A program made the translations under genes and the position numbers. A stretch of DNA of 64,000 bases from Nonomuraea spiralis. Lineage in GTDB: Bacteria; Actinomycetota; Actinomycetes; Streptosporangiales; Streptosporangiaceae. The notes beneath the pieces are model-generated. The model made no database searches, was not told the origin of the DNA, and worked only from the letters and a program-made list of their open reading frames with translations. Of this stretch, positions 24,167 to 33,839 are shown in pieces. The DNA lies in the NCBI RefSeq assembly GCF_014648435.1, contig NZ_BMRC01000023.1:1-64000 (forward strand), read 5' to 3'. The first letter of the stretch is position 1. Each line of letters opens with the position of its first letter.

Positions 24167-24323
24167 TGGTCCCCCCTGGGACCATCGATCGCTCACCGGG
24201 TCAGAGCGCCCCCGGTGACGTGAGATACAGCGCGGCGGTCTCGCATTGCCCCGTGGCCGCCAGCCCGGAGCGTAGGGCGGGTGACTTGCGGCCTGGTTGC
24301 AGGGCGCCGGGCGTCCCCGGCGG

Positions 24324-24362
24324 GCGCCGGCCGCCCCGGAAGGGGCCCGGGGCGGCCGGCGC
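24324..24362 (-). terminator. 16-bp perfect GC hairpin after the 139-residue hypothetical gene
   Basis: 24324-24339 and 24347-24362 are perfect complements around a 7-base loop, directly touching the stop codon of the minus-strand gene at 24363. No T tract follows. Confidence 0.75.
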
Positions 24363-24782
24363 TCATTCCTTCACCGAGATCTTGCTGATCACGACGAAGC
24401 CGCCGAGCGCCCCCGCGGAGCCGGCGGCCGTCGTCGTGGTGAGGTTGACCACCAGGTCATAGGTGCCGGGCCCGAGCTGGCCGCGCATCGGGACGGAAGC
24501 GGTGTACCGTCCCGAGCCAGGGGTGAAGGTCATCTCCACCGGTGGTGCGGGATGACGGGTCTCACCACCTCCCAGCAGGTCGGCGATGATCTCCAAATGC
24601 CAGCGTCCCGCCAGCCAGTCGACCAGTTCGCCGGCGACCTCCCAGCTCACGTCCACGGTCCAACCCTCGCCACAGCGCACGACGTTCGTGGGCTGTGCGC
24701 CCGGGTCGACAACCTGGCCGTGGAGCACGCCGTTCAACTGCTCGGCCGAGACCTTCATCACCTGGAACTCACCGGTCGCCAT
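24363..24782 (-). CDS. hypothetical protein, 139 residues
   Basis: Unrecognised. The middle and C-terminal parts alternate hydrophobic and polar residues as in a beta-sandwich (GWTVDVSWEVAGELVDWLAG, RYTASVPMRGQLGPGTYDLV, ALGGFVVISKISVKE). No signal peptide is seen. An AGGAG lies at proper distance before the ATG, GC3 is high, and a strong hairpin follows the stop, so it is a real gene transcribed alone or as the end of a unit. About 200 bp upstream hold no other gene. Confidence 0.7.
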   Translation of the reverse strand: MATGEFQVMKVSAEQLNGVLHGQVVDPGAQPTNVVRCGEGWTVDVSWEVAGELVDWLAGRWHLEIIADLLGGGETRHPAPPVEMTFTPGSGRYTASVPMRGQLGPGTYDLVVNLTTTTAAGSAGALGGFVVISKISVKE

Positions 24783-24979
24783 GTCGCTGTCTCCTTTCCG
24801 GGGGGAACCAGGTCCCCGTACGGAGAGGCAGAGGGGCGGGACGGCCAGGTAAATACCGGGTGTATTCGACGATACAAACGGGTCCTTCAGGCCCTGATCA
24901 GCAGGTCGCCGGGGCCCTCTCAGCCACCTGCCCGAGCCGCGCCGGCACCCGGTGATCGCGACGCCGGTACGGTGGTGGC

Positions 24980-25633
24980 GTGACCGACCACCACCCGCCC
25001 TCGGACGCGCTCGTGTCCCGGCTCACCGGCGACTGGCTGGCGCTGGCGGGCGGCTCACCGGCCGCGCGGGCCGCCGGGGCCGAGCTGATCGCTCGCTGGG
25101 CCGAGCCCCACCGCCGCTACCACACCCTCCACCACCTCGCCGCGGTGCTGGCCGCCGTCGACGACCTGGCCGGGGAGGCCGCCGACCCCGCCGCCGTACG
25201 CCTGGCCGCCTGGTTCCACGACGCCGTCTACGACGGCAGGCCCGGCTGGGACGAGGAACGCAGCGCCCAGCTCGTCCAGGCCCGCCTGCCGCGCTGCGGG
25301 GTGCCGCCGGGCCGGGTCGCCACGGCCGCCCGGCTGGTCCGGCTGACCGCCGCCCACGACACGGTGGCCGGCGACGACCGCGACGGGGCCGTCCTGTGCG
25401 ACGCCGACCTGGCCGTGCTGGGCCGCCCCGGCTACGACGCCTACGCCGCCGACATCCGCCGCGAGTACGCGCACGTGCCCGACGAGCTGTTCCGGCTGGG
25501 CCGCTCCCAGGTGTTGCGCCGGTTGCTGGCCGCGCCGCGCCTCTACCGTACGGACCGGGCCCGCGAGTTGTGGGAGGAGCGCGCCCGCGCCAACATGAAC
25601 GCCGAGCTGGCCCGCCTGGACGCGGCGGGTTAG
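24980..25633 (+). CDS. HD-domain metal-dependent phosphohydrolase
   Basis: This 217-residue protein has the metal-binding pattern of the HD superfamily: RRYHTLHHLAAVL, then AAWFHDAVYD with the HD pair (about residue 88), and a later CDADLAVLG with another Asp. Similar actinobacterial proteins are annotated as predicted metal-dependent HD phosphohydrolases; their nucleotide or phosphate substrate is not known. The gene starts with GTG 24980, and its stop overlaps the end of the convergent DUF4031 gene by 4 bp. Confidence 0.85.
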   Translation: MTDHHPPSDALVSRLTGDWLALAGGSPAARAAGAELIARWAEPHRRYHTLHHLAAVLAAVDDLAGEAADPAAVRLAAWFHDAVYDGRPGWDEERSAQLVQARLPRCGVPPGRVATAARLVRLTAAHDTVAGDDRDGAVLCDADLAVLGRPGYDAYAADIRREYAHVPDELFRLGRSQVLRRLLAAPRLYRTDRARELWEERARANMNAELARLDAAG

Positions 25634-25899
25634 GGCGTGCGGCGCTTGCGGCGGCGCAGCCCGGCGGCGATCAGGCGGCGCAGCAGCTCCTGCGAGCCGA
25701 CCGGCTCGGCGCCCAGCGACACCGCCCGCGCGTGCACGGTCTCCGGCACGTCGTAGTGGTCCCGGTCGAAGGCCCGGCCCGGCACCCCGAGCTGAGCCGC
25801 GAACGCGTGCAGCTCATCCAGCGAGCTGTCGCTGACCAGGTGTGACCACATCAGGCCGCGCGGCCCCGGCCAGTTGGGGGGATCGATCAGAACCGTCAC
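25630..25899 (-). CDS. DUF4031 domain protein
   Basis: The 89-residue protein matches small DUF4031 proteins: MTVLIDPPNWPGPRGLMWSH, the segment LDELHAFAAQLGVPGRAFDR and DHYDVPE. The function is unknown. Its start overlaps the HAD gene stop by 4 bp, so both are translated from one message. The C-terminus is strongly basic (RRRKRR). Confidence 0.85.
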   Translation of the reverse strand: MTVLIDPPNWPGPRGLMWSHLVSDSSLDELHAFAAQLGVPGRAFDRDHYDVPETVHARAVSLGAEPVGSQELLRRLIAAGLRRRKRRTP

Positions 25900-26654
25900 G
25901 CCCTCAAGGGTAGGACCCTGCCGCGCACGCTCAGCTCGCCCAGATCGGGCACCACGACGTGCGCGCCGTGCCCGGCCAGCGCGGCGGCGTCGTCCGGGTC
26001 GTCCCGGGTGACCGCGACCACCAGCCCGAAGCCGCCCTTGCCGCCCGCCTGCACGCCCGGCAGCGCCGCGTCCACCACGGCGGCGCCGGCGGCGGGCAAC
26101 GCGAGGCGGCGTACGGCCTCCAGGAACAGGGCGGGGTGCGGCTTGCCCGGCAGGTTCATCAGGGCCGCGTCGTTGCCGTCCACGACCAGGTCGAACAGGT
26201 GGGCCACGCCCGCGGCGGTCACCAGCCTGCGGCCGTGCAGGCTCGCCGAGACGGCGGCCGTGCGCGCGCCCCTTCGGCGCAGCTCGTGCAGCAGCGCCAC
26301 GGTGGAGGGGAAGGCGGCCACGCCGTACTTGTCCACCTGCGCGATGAAGATCTGGTCCTTGGCCAGGCCGAGCCCGTGGACGGTGGGCGCGCCCGGCTCG
26401 TCGTCGGGGCCGCCCTCGGGCACGCCGATGCCGCGCGAGGCGAGGAAGGTGCGTACGCCGTCGAGCCGCGGCCGGCCGTCGACGTGCCGCAGGTAGTCGT
26501 CACGGATGTCGAACGGCGCGGAGCGGCCGCGCAGGAAGGCGTCGAAGACGTGTTTCCAGGCGGCCGCGTGCCCCCGGGCGGTGTCGGTGACCACGCCGTC
26601 GGTGTCGAACACGACGGCGCCGATCGAGGCCAGGTCGATGACGGGCTCGTTCAC
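25896..26654 (-). CDS. HAD family hydrolase, beta-phosphoglucomutase-like
   Basis: This 252-residue protein has HAD motif I FDTDGVVTDTA, a helical cap with LRHVDGRPRLDGVRTFLASR, motif II VSAS and motif III with GKPHPALFLEAV. Motif IV is weak: VVDAALPGVQAGGKGGFGLV has one Asp where most relatives have a D/E-D pair. Relatives include beta-phosphoglucomutases fused to or paired with trehalose/maltose phosphorylases, but no phosphorylase is nearby. It leads a two-gene unit with DUF4031 and lies 18 bp from the P450 stop. Confidence 0.85.
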   Translation of the reverse strand: MNEPVIDLASIGAVVFDTDGVVTDTARGHAAAWKHVFDAFLRGRSAPFDIRDDYLRHVDGRPRLDGVRTFLASRGIGVPEGGPDDEPGAPTVHGLGLAKDQIFIAQVDKYGVAAFPSTVALLHELRRRGARTAAVSASLHGRRLVTAAGVAHLFDLVVDGNDAALMNLPGKPHPALFLEAVRRLALPAAGAAVVDAALPGVQAGGKGGFGLVVAVTRDDPDDAAALAGHGAHVVVPDLGELSVRGRVLPLRA

Positions 26655-26672
26655 ACTGTGAACGTAACCGCT

Positions 26673-27842
26673 CTACCAGGCGACGGGTAGCTCCTTGACG
26701 CCGTAGACGATGGCGAGCTCCCTGAACGGCACCTCGCCCGATACGTGCAGGCCGGGGAAGCGGCGCAGCAGGGCGGGGAAGGCGATGCGCATCTCCATCT
26801 GGGCCAGCGGCGCGCCGATGCAGCGGTGGATGCCGTGGCCGAAGGCCAGGTGCGAGCCCGCGGTCTCCCGGCCGGGGCGCACCTCGTTCATGTCCGGGCC
26901 CAGGGACGGGTCGCGGTTGGCGCCGGTCAGTGAGCACAGCACCATCTCGCCCTTCTTGATCTGCACGCCGTGCAGTTCCATGTCCTCGCGGGCGAAGCGC
27001 GGGAAGGCCACCTGCACGACCGTCATGTACCGCAGCAGCTCCTCGACCACGTCGTTGACGTAGCCGTCCACCTCGCGCACCTTGGCCGCCTGCTCCGGGT
27101 TGCGCATGAGCCACAGGGCGCCGAGGGCGAGCATGCTGGTGCTGGTGTCGTGCCCGCCGGTGAGCAGGCCGTCGGACATGCTGGCCAGCGTACGGTCGTC
27201 GAGGTCGTCGCCGTGCTCGCGCAGGAGCTGCCCGAGCAGGCCCTCGCCTGGGTCGCGCCGCTCGCGCGCGACCAGGTCCACCAGGTACGCCATCGCGTCG
27301 TTGATCGCCTGGAGGGACGCCTCGGGCCCGGCCGACAGGTCGAACCGGTCCTTGCTGATCTTGACGAAGTCGGCGCGCTCCTCGTACGGGACGCCGAGCA
27401 GCTCGCACACCACCAGCGACGGGATCGGCAGGGCGAAGTCCTCCACCAGGTCGGCGGGCGGGCCCTTGGCCTCGATGCGGTCCAGGTGCTCCTCGACCAT
27501 CGCCTCGATGCGCGGCTCCAGCCGGCGCAGGCGGCGCATGGTGAACTCGGGGGTCAGGTACTTGCGCAGCCGGGTGTGCTCGGGCGGGTCGCGGAAGCCG
27601 AGGCCGCCGGGGTCCTCCTGGTTGGAGCCGAGGCCGGAGATGCCGGCGAAGTCGTTGCTGAAGCGCTCGTGGTCGCCGAGGACACCGCGCACGTCCTCCC
27701 ATCGCGTGACCAGGTGCACGGTCTGGTCGCCCGGGATCTTCATGGGGAAGACGGCGTGCTCGTCCCGGATGCGGCCGAGTTCGGCGACCGGGTCGAAGTC
27801 CTCGCGCATGAACTGGACGAAGGGGAACTCTGTGTCAGACAT
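26673..27842 (-). CDS. cytochrome P450
   Basis: This second P450 has 389 residues with TGGHDTSTSM in the I helix, EELLR in the K helix and the haem loop FGHGIHRCIG. It lacks neighbouring ferredoxin and reductase genes and may share those of the 11.5-14.1 kb operon. The ATG is at 27842. A GGGATA direct repeat upstream may be its control site. Transcription may run on into the HAD-DUF4031 pair. Substrate unknown. Confidence 0.93.
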   Translation of the reverse strand: MSDTEFPFVQFMREDFDPVAELGRIRDEHAVFPMKIPGDQTVHLVTRWEDVRGVLGDHERFSNDFAGISGLGSNQEDPGGLGFRDPPEHTRLRKYLTPEFTMRRLRRLEPRIEAMVEEHLDRIEAKGPPADLVEDFALPIPSLVVCELLGVPYEERADFVKISKDRFDLSAGPEASLQAINDAMAYLVDLVARERRDPGEGLLGQLLREHGDDLDDRTLASMSDGLLTGGHDTSTSMLALGALWLMRNPEQAAKVREVDGYVNDVVEELLRYMTVVQVAFPRFAREDMELHGVQIKKGEMVLCSLTGANRDPSLGPDMNEVRPGRETAGSHLAFGHGIHRCIGAPLAQMEMRIAFPALLRRFPGLHVSGEVPFRELAIVYGVKELPVAW

Positions 27843-27858
27843 GGAAATCCGTCCTGCT

Positions 27859-27890
27859 GGGATACATCACACGATGTTGGGATAAATCCC
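27859..27890 (-). promoter_or_regulatory. GGGATA-type direct repeat/dyad upstream of the second P450
   Basis: GGGATACATC (27859-27868) and the perfect dyad GGGATAAATCCC (27879-27890) start exactly 20 bp apart, that is two helical turns, 17-48 bp upstream of the P450 start. The AT content is unusual for this genome. It is a candidate operator for an unknown regulator. Confidence 0.45.
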
Positions 27891-28029
27891 TCGGTAGATG
27901 GTCCCATCCGGACAGGCGGCTGGTGCCCTCCGAAAGGACGAATTTACCTCTCACCCTGACGTCCCACCCGCCCGACCGCATGGCCGCCCACCCCGCCGCC
28001 CTCTGCCGTTCACCCCGCTGCAGGTCCGG

Positions 28030-28065
28030 CCGCTCGTCGGGCCGCTCATCGGGTCGCTCATCGGG
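28030..28065. repeat. 12-bp tandem repeat, three units
   Basis: Units CCGCTCGTCGGG, CCGCTCATCGGG and TCGCTCATCGGG lie head to tail at 28030, 28042 and 28054. They overlap the 3' end of the small Pro-rich ORF; the minus-strand TGA of that ORF falls inside the third unit. Confidence 0.8.
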
Positions 28066-28342
28066 ACGGTATCGCGGCGGCCGCCTCGTCGGGCAGGGGG
28101 AGCGTACGGTCGCGGGCCCGCAGGGGCGGCTCCGGCGGCGGCGCCTCCATCGAGAACGACGGCGGCACGGGCTTCGGCCTGCGCGGCTCGCGCACCCCGC
28201 CCCCGCCTTCGGGCGGATCATCAGGGGGACGGGTGCCGGGGGAGGAGCCGCCGGGGCCGGGCGGCTCGCCCGGCCCGAAACCCGGTCTCCAGCTCGGCGC
28301 CCCGCTGGCCAGAGCTCGGCGGCGGCGAGATCGCTTGCTCAC
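28058..28342 (-). CDS. small proline-rich hypothetical protein
   Basis: The frame from the GTG at 28342 encodes 94 residues: a basic start (SKRSRRRRALASGAP) and then a Pro/Gly-rich, probably disordered body (GEPPGPGGSSPG, PPDDPPEGGGG). The start is supported by a very good ribosome binding site, AAGGAGGGG, 5-6 bases upstream. No domain or signal peptide is recognised. It lies upstream of the P450 in the same direction. The strong site and high GC3 argue for a gene; low complexity argues for caution. Confidence 0.5.
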   Translation of the reverse strand: MSKRSRRRRALASGAPSWRPGFGPGEPPGPGGSSPGTRPPDDPPEGGGGVREPRRPKPVPPSFSMEAPPPEPPLRARDRTLPLPDEAAAAIPSR

Positions 28343-28537
28343 GATCCCCTCCTTTCGCCTCATTGTGCGCCGCGCCGCAGGCCACCGGCTAGCCACAACC
28401 CCCTTCCGGTACGGCGTGTGTCACAGGAACCGGTGGGAGACAGGGGAAATCGGTGGCGTTTGGCGTACAAGGGGTCGACAGTCTGCGATGATCTCGTCGG
28501 TAGACAAGCTGGAGTTGAGCCTCGCGGATAGTGACTG

Positions 28538-29773
28538 ATGCCGACATTTGAGGAAATAGCAGCCTTCGTCGCCGAGAAGCCGTTCGCCACCGCCGTCATC
28601 GCCCTGCTGGGCCTGGCCGGGCTCGTGCTGGCGTTCCTGGTTCTCAGGATGGCCTGGAGGGCGGCTGTCTGGTTATTCGCCCGCTACGTCGCCGCCCGCC
28701 CCGTCGAGGACGTGCTGACCATCGTCGCCGCCTCCATCGCCACGGGCGTGTCCGCCCAGGGCATGTGGCGCTTCTCGGGTGACGTACTGGGCCTGGACGG
28801 GCCGCTCCGGCTGCTGCTGTTCGCCTTCATAGAGGTCGCGATCATCACCTCGGCCGTCCGCGCCCGCCGCAACATGCGCGAGAACTTCTCCGCGGGCATC
28901 GACGGCATCGCGGTCTGGGCGCTGACCTGCCTGACCGCCGTGTTGTCCAGCATGGACGCCCGCAGCCTCCCCGAGGCCCTCTTCCGCCTGGCCGCCCCGC
29001 TGGTCGCCGCCTGGCTCTGGGAACGCGGCATGGCCATCGAACGCCACCGCATCCGCGGCACCGGCCGCATCAACTGGCGCATGACCCCCGAACGCATGCT
29101 CGTCCGCATGGGCCTGGCCGAGGTCAGCGACCGTACGGCCTCCGAGGTCGACGCCCACCGCAGGCTCACCCGCGTCGCCCTGGCCGCCAAGCGGGCCAAG
29201 GCCCTGCGCGACGGCGGCGGCTCAGAACGCAAGGTGCGCGCCGCGCTGGCCAAGCTCGACAAGGCCATGGACCAGGCCGTCGAGCACACCGGACTGGCCG
29301 TCGACCAGCAGCGCCAGGAAGCGCTGCTGGCCCAGATCGCCGCCCTGTACAACACCACCGCGCTCATCGACGCCGACCCGCGCGTGCCGTGGGAGCCCGA
29401 GGCCGACCACCGTCCCGTGCCCGCCCGCCCGGCGCTGCCGCCCGCGCTGGCCGAACTCGTCGACGACGAGGACGAGGACGTCGAGGTGTTCGACGCCACC
29501 CCGCAGGTCGTCGACACCGCCCAGCGCGCCGCCCAGATCAGGGCCGCCCGCGAGTTCTGGGACCGGCAGATCTCCAAGGGCATCGTGCCGCGTACGGTCG
29601 ACATCGCCCAGGAGATCGGCATCCCGCTGGCCACGGCCCGCGAGTATCGTGCCCTGTGGAAGCTGGAGCCGCAGGCACACGCCCTGATCGAGGCTCTGTA
29701 CCAGCAGCACGGCATCGTCGACACCGGCGCCTTCCCGGCCATCGCCGACGACGGGCGGGTGCTGGCCAAGTAG
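28538..29773 (+). CDS. membrane protein with C-terminal helix-turn-helix-like region (SpdB/DUF2637-like)
   Basis: The 411-residue protein has four or five membrane segments in the first 180 residues (FATAVIALLGLAGLVLAFLV, VLTIVAASIATGVSAQGMW, LLLFAFIEVAIITSAV, IAVWALTCLTAVLSSMDA). The pattern resembles Spd/DUF2637 membrane proteins of actinobacterial mobile elements, but here it is followed by a long cytoplasmic part with a charged helical region and an HTH-like end (VPRTVDIAQEIGIPLATARE). The exact function is unknown. It is followed after 11 bp by the DUF2786 gene, in one operon. Confidence 0.65.
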   Translation: MPTFEEIAAFVAEKPFATAVIALLGLAGLVLAFLVLRMAWRAAVWLFARYVAARPVEDVLTIVAASIATGVSAQGMWRFSGDVLGLDGPLRLLLFAFIEVAIITSAVRARRNMRENFSAGIDGIAVWALTCLTAVLSSMDARSLPEALFRLAAPLVAAWLWERGMAIERHRIRGTGRINWRMTPERMLVRMGLAEVSDRTASEVDAHRRLTRVALAAKRAKALRDGGGSERKVRAALAKLDKAMDQAVEHTGLAVDQQRQEALLAQIAALYNTTALIDADPRVPWEPEADHRPVPARPALPPALAELVDDEDEDVEVFDATPQVVDTAQRAAQIRAAREFWDRQISKGIVPRTVDIAQEIGIPLATAREYRALWKLEPQAHALIEALYQQHGIVDTGAFPAIADDGRVLAK

Positions 29774-29784
29774 GGGGAGCACGT

Positions 29785-30483
29785 TTGCGGGAGCGCACGC
29801 TCGACCGCGTCAGGAAACTCCTGGCCAAGGCCGAACGCACGGACAACGAGCACGAGCGGGCCACGTTCCTGGCCGCGGCCTCCGCCCTGATGGCCAAGTA
29901 CGGCATCGACACGCTCCCGCCGCCCGGCACGCGCCAGACCCCCGGCGACCGGGTCGTCATCCTGCCCGCCCCCTGGGCCAGGGAGAAGGCCCGCCTGGTC
30001 AGCCTGGTCGCCCAGGCCGTCCGCTGCCGTCCGCTGCTGATCGGGCGCGGCGACGGCGGCCAGCGGGTGCACGTGTTCGGCTTCGCCGCCGACCTCGAAC
30101 GCGCCGACGTGCTGGCCACGTCCCTGCTGTTGCAGATGGCCTCCGGCCTGGCCCGCGTACGGCCGCCGGGCGAGCTGGCCGCCGCGCGGGCCTACCGGCG
30201 CTCGTGGTTGCTGGGGTTCACCGACGAGGTGTACCGGCTGCTGCGCGAGGCCGAGTCGCGCGCCGAGAGCCAGGCGACGGCCGCCGGGACGGGCACCGCG
30301 CTGGTGCTGGCCGACCGCCGGGCCGAGGTCGACCTGGCGGTGGCCGCGCACTACCCGCGCATCCGCATGGCGGTTCCGACCACCAGCGGCACGGGCTACC
30401 GCGCGGGCGTGCTGGCGGGCCGCCACGCCGATCTCGGCCGTACCGGCATGCCCGCCGCCACCGCCCGCGAGCTGCCCCGCTGA
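29785..30483 (+). CDS. DUF2786 domain protein
   Basis: The TTG start at 29785 with GGGGGAG four bases upstream gives 232 residues. The first 45 residues are the DUF2786 signature (LDRVRKLLAKAERTDNEHER, ASALMAKYGID). The remainder contains YRRSWLLGFTDEVYRLL and a GYRAGVLAGRHADLG end, also seen in relatives. Function unknown; the family is found in phages, plasmids and chromosomes. It is coupled with the preceding membrane/HTH protein. Confidence 0.82.
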   Translation: MRERTLDRVRKLLAKAERTDNEHERATFLAAASALMAKYGIDTLPPPGTRQTPGDRVVILPAPWAREKARLVSLVAQAVRCRPLLIGRGDGGQRVHVFGFAADLERADVLATSLLLQMASGLARVRPPGELAAARAYRRSWLLGFTDEVYRLLREAESRAESQATAAGTGTALVLADRRAEVDLAVAAHYPRIRMAVPTTSGTGYRAGVLAGRHADLGRTGMPAATARELPR

Positions 30484-30511
30484 GTTGTCGCCCGCGCCCG
30501 GCCGGAGCGGC

Positions 30512-32140
<1,629 letters not shown>

Positions 32141-32239
32141 GAGGCCACTTTACAAATCCGCACCCTTCGGACGGGTGAGCGCGCCCGGCGGCGTGGGAAG
32201 ATACAGGCGCGTCTGCCTCCAGAATGGAGTTCTGTTTCC

Positions 32240-33142
32240 ATGCGTTTCGGATATTTCCTGAATGAACGGCAAGGGCCCGACCCGCTCGGCGCGCTCCGCG
32301 ACGAGATCGCCCAGGCGGCCGACGACGGCTTCACCTCGGCCTGGTTGTCGCACATCTTCGGCCTCGACGCCCTCACCGCGCTGGCCGTGGCCGGCAGCCA
32401 GGTGCCCGGCATCGAGCTCGGCACCTCCGTCGTGCCCACCTACCCGCGTCACCCGGCGGCCCTGGCCCAGCAGGCGATGACCGCCAACGCCGCGCTCGGC
32501 GGCCGGCTGGCGCTCGGCATCGGCCTGTCCCACCAGGTCGTCATCGAGCACATGTTCGGCCTCAGCTTCGAGCGGCCCTACCGGCACATGAAGGAGTACC
32601 TCGACGTGCTGCTCCCGGCCTCCCGGGGCGAGCAGGTCAAGGCCGCGGGCGAGACGATCAAGGCCGACGTGCGGCTCACCACGCCGGGCGCGGGCTTCCC
32701 GGTGCTCATCGCCGCGCTCGGCCCGCGCATGCTGAAGCTCGCCGGCACGGTGGCCGACGGCACGGTGTTGTGGATGACCGGCCCGAAGACGGTGGCCGAG
32801 CACGTCACCCCGACCATCACCGCCGCCGCGGCCGAGGCCGGGCGCGAGGCGCCGCGCGTCGTCTGCGCGCTGCCCGTCTGCGTCACCGACGACCCCGCGG
32901 GCGCGGTCGAGCGCGCCAACGAGATCTTCGCCGTCTACGGCTCGCTCCCCTCCTACCGCGCCATGCTCGACCGCGAGGGCGCGGCCGGGCCGGGGAACGT
33001 GGCGGTCGTCGGCGACGAGGAGTCCGTGCTCGCCCAGCTCGAACGGCTGAAGCAGGCCGGGGTGACCGACTTCGTCGGCGCCACCTTCGCCAACCGGGAA
33101 CGCACCCGTGAGCTGCTCATCGGCGCGTCGAAGGGTTCATAG
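32240..33142 (+). CDS. LLM class (F420-type) oxidoreductase
   Basis: The 300-residue luciferase-like protein has the TIM-barrel pattern of F420-dependent actinobacterial oxidoreductases: MRFGYFLNE, VPTYPRHPAALAQQA, GRLALGIGLSHQVVIE and the PVLIAALGPRML strand. Most such proteins use F420, but FMN cannot be excluded. ATG 32240 agrees with the family N-terminus and has GGAG about 10 bases upstream. The reaction is unknown. Confidence 0.88.
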   Translation: MRFGYFLNERQGPDPLGALRDEIAQAADDGFTSAWLSHIFGLDALTALAVAGSQVPGIELGTSVVPTYPRHPAALAQQAMTANAALGGRLALGIGLSHQVVIEHMFGLSFERPYRHMKEYLDVLLPASRGEQVKAAGETIKADVRLTTPGAGFPVLIAALGPRMLKLAGTVADGTVLWMTGPKTVAEHVTPTITAAAAEAGREAPRVVCALPVCVTDDPAGAVERANEIFAVYGSLPSYRAMLDREGAAGPGNVAVVGDEESVLAQLERLKQAGVTDFVGATFANRERTRELLIGASKGS

Positions 33143-33169
33143 GGGGACATCTCAATAAACTCCGGCAAG

Positions 33170-33775
33170 GTGAAGCGTTTGCTGCATGGCATAGACGTCT
33201 CCAACTGGCAGGGCTCCGTCGACTGGGCCGATCACGCCGACGCCGGGGTCTCCTTCGCCTTCGCCAAGGCCACCGAGGGCGGTGACTACACCGACAGGTG
33301 GTTCGCCCGCAACTGGAACGGCATGCGCGAGAGCTGGATGGTCTGCGGCGCGTACCACTTCGCCAGGCCCAAGGGCGACCCGATCGAGCACGCCCGGCAC
33401 TTCCTGGCGGTGCTCAGGTCGGCGGGCGGCCTGCGCAGGGGCGACCTGGTGGCGCTCGACCTGGAGTCCGGCGACGGGCAGCGGCCCGAGCAGGTCGCCA
33501 GGTACGCCCGCCGCTGGTGCCACCACATCGAGCGGCACGCCGGCCTGCGGCCCTTCGTCTACACCTTCCCCTGGTTCGCCCGCGCGGGGAACTGCGCGGG
33601 CCTGGCCGAGTACCCGCTGTGGATCGCCTGCCCGGAGAAGGCGCGCGGCGAGCCCATCGTGCCCTCGCCGTGGCGCGACTGGACGATTCACCAATATGCC
33701 AACAGCCCGCTCGACCGGAACCTCTTCCACGGGACCCGGCAGGACCTGACAAGGCTGGGGTTTCACCCGCGATAG
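33170..33775 (+). CDS. glycoside hydrolase family 25 (lysozyme-like) protein without signal peptide
   Basis: This 201-residue GH25 muramidase-type domain has GIDVSNWQGSVDW, FAKATEGGDYTD, GAYHFARPKGDP, the catalytic DLE in ALDLESGDG and WTIHQYANSP. GH25 enzymes cleave the MurNAc-GlcNAc bond of peptidoglycan. Start GTG 33170 gives a protein beginning directly with the catalytic fold: there is no signal peptide or cell-wall binding module, which is unusual for a bacterial wall enzyme. It lies 27 bp after the LLM gene and 64 bp before thrS. Confidence 0.88.
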   Translation: MKRLLHGIDVSNWQGSVDWADHADAGVSFAFAKATEGGDYTDRWFARNWNGMRESWMVCGAYHFARPKGDPIEHARHFLAVLRSAGGLRRGDLVALDLESGDGQRPEQVARYARRWCHHIERHAGLRPFVYTFPWFARAGNCAGLAEYPLWIACPEKARGEPIVPSPWRDWTIHQYANSPLDRNLFHGTRQDLTRLGFHPR

Positions 33776-33839
33776 CATCGGTGTTCACCATCGAACCAGC
33801 CTCGGTGCCGGGCATCGAGCGCGATCCAAGGGAGACATC

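Noticed and set aside
28030..28065. CRISPR-like array
   Set aside because: The 12-bp units are directly adjacent without spacers and no cas genes are present; it is a simple tandem repeat.
27835..28221. 128-residue minus-strand frame with RPDE repeats
   Set aside because: It overlaps the P450 start and promoter region and has an Arg-rich, unnatural N-terminus; the small ORF 28058-28342 with a strong ribosome binding site is the better call.
33776..33839. Possible T-box or other tRNA-sensing leader before thrS
   Set aside because: The region is only 64 bp, has no T-box sequence or antiterminator and no terminator hairpin.
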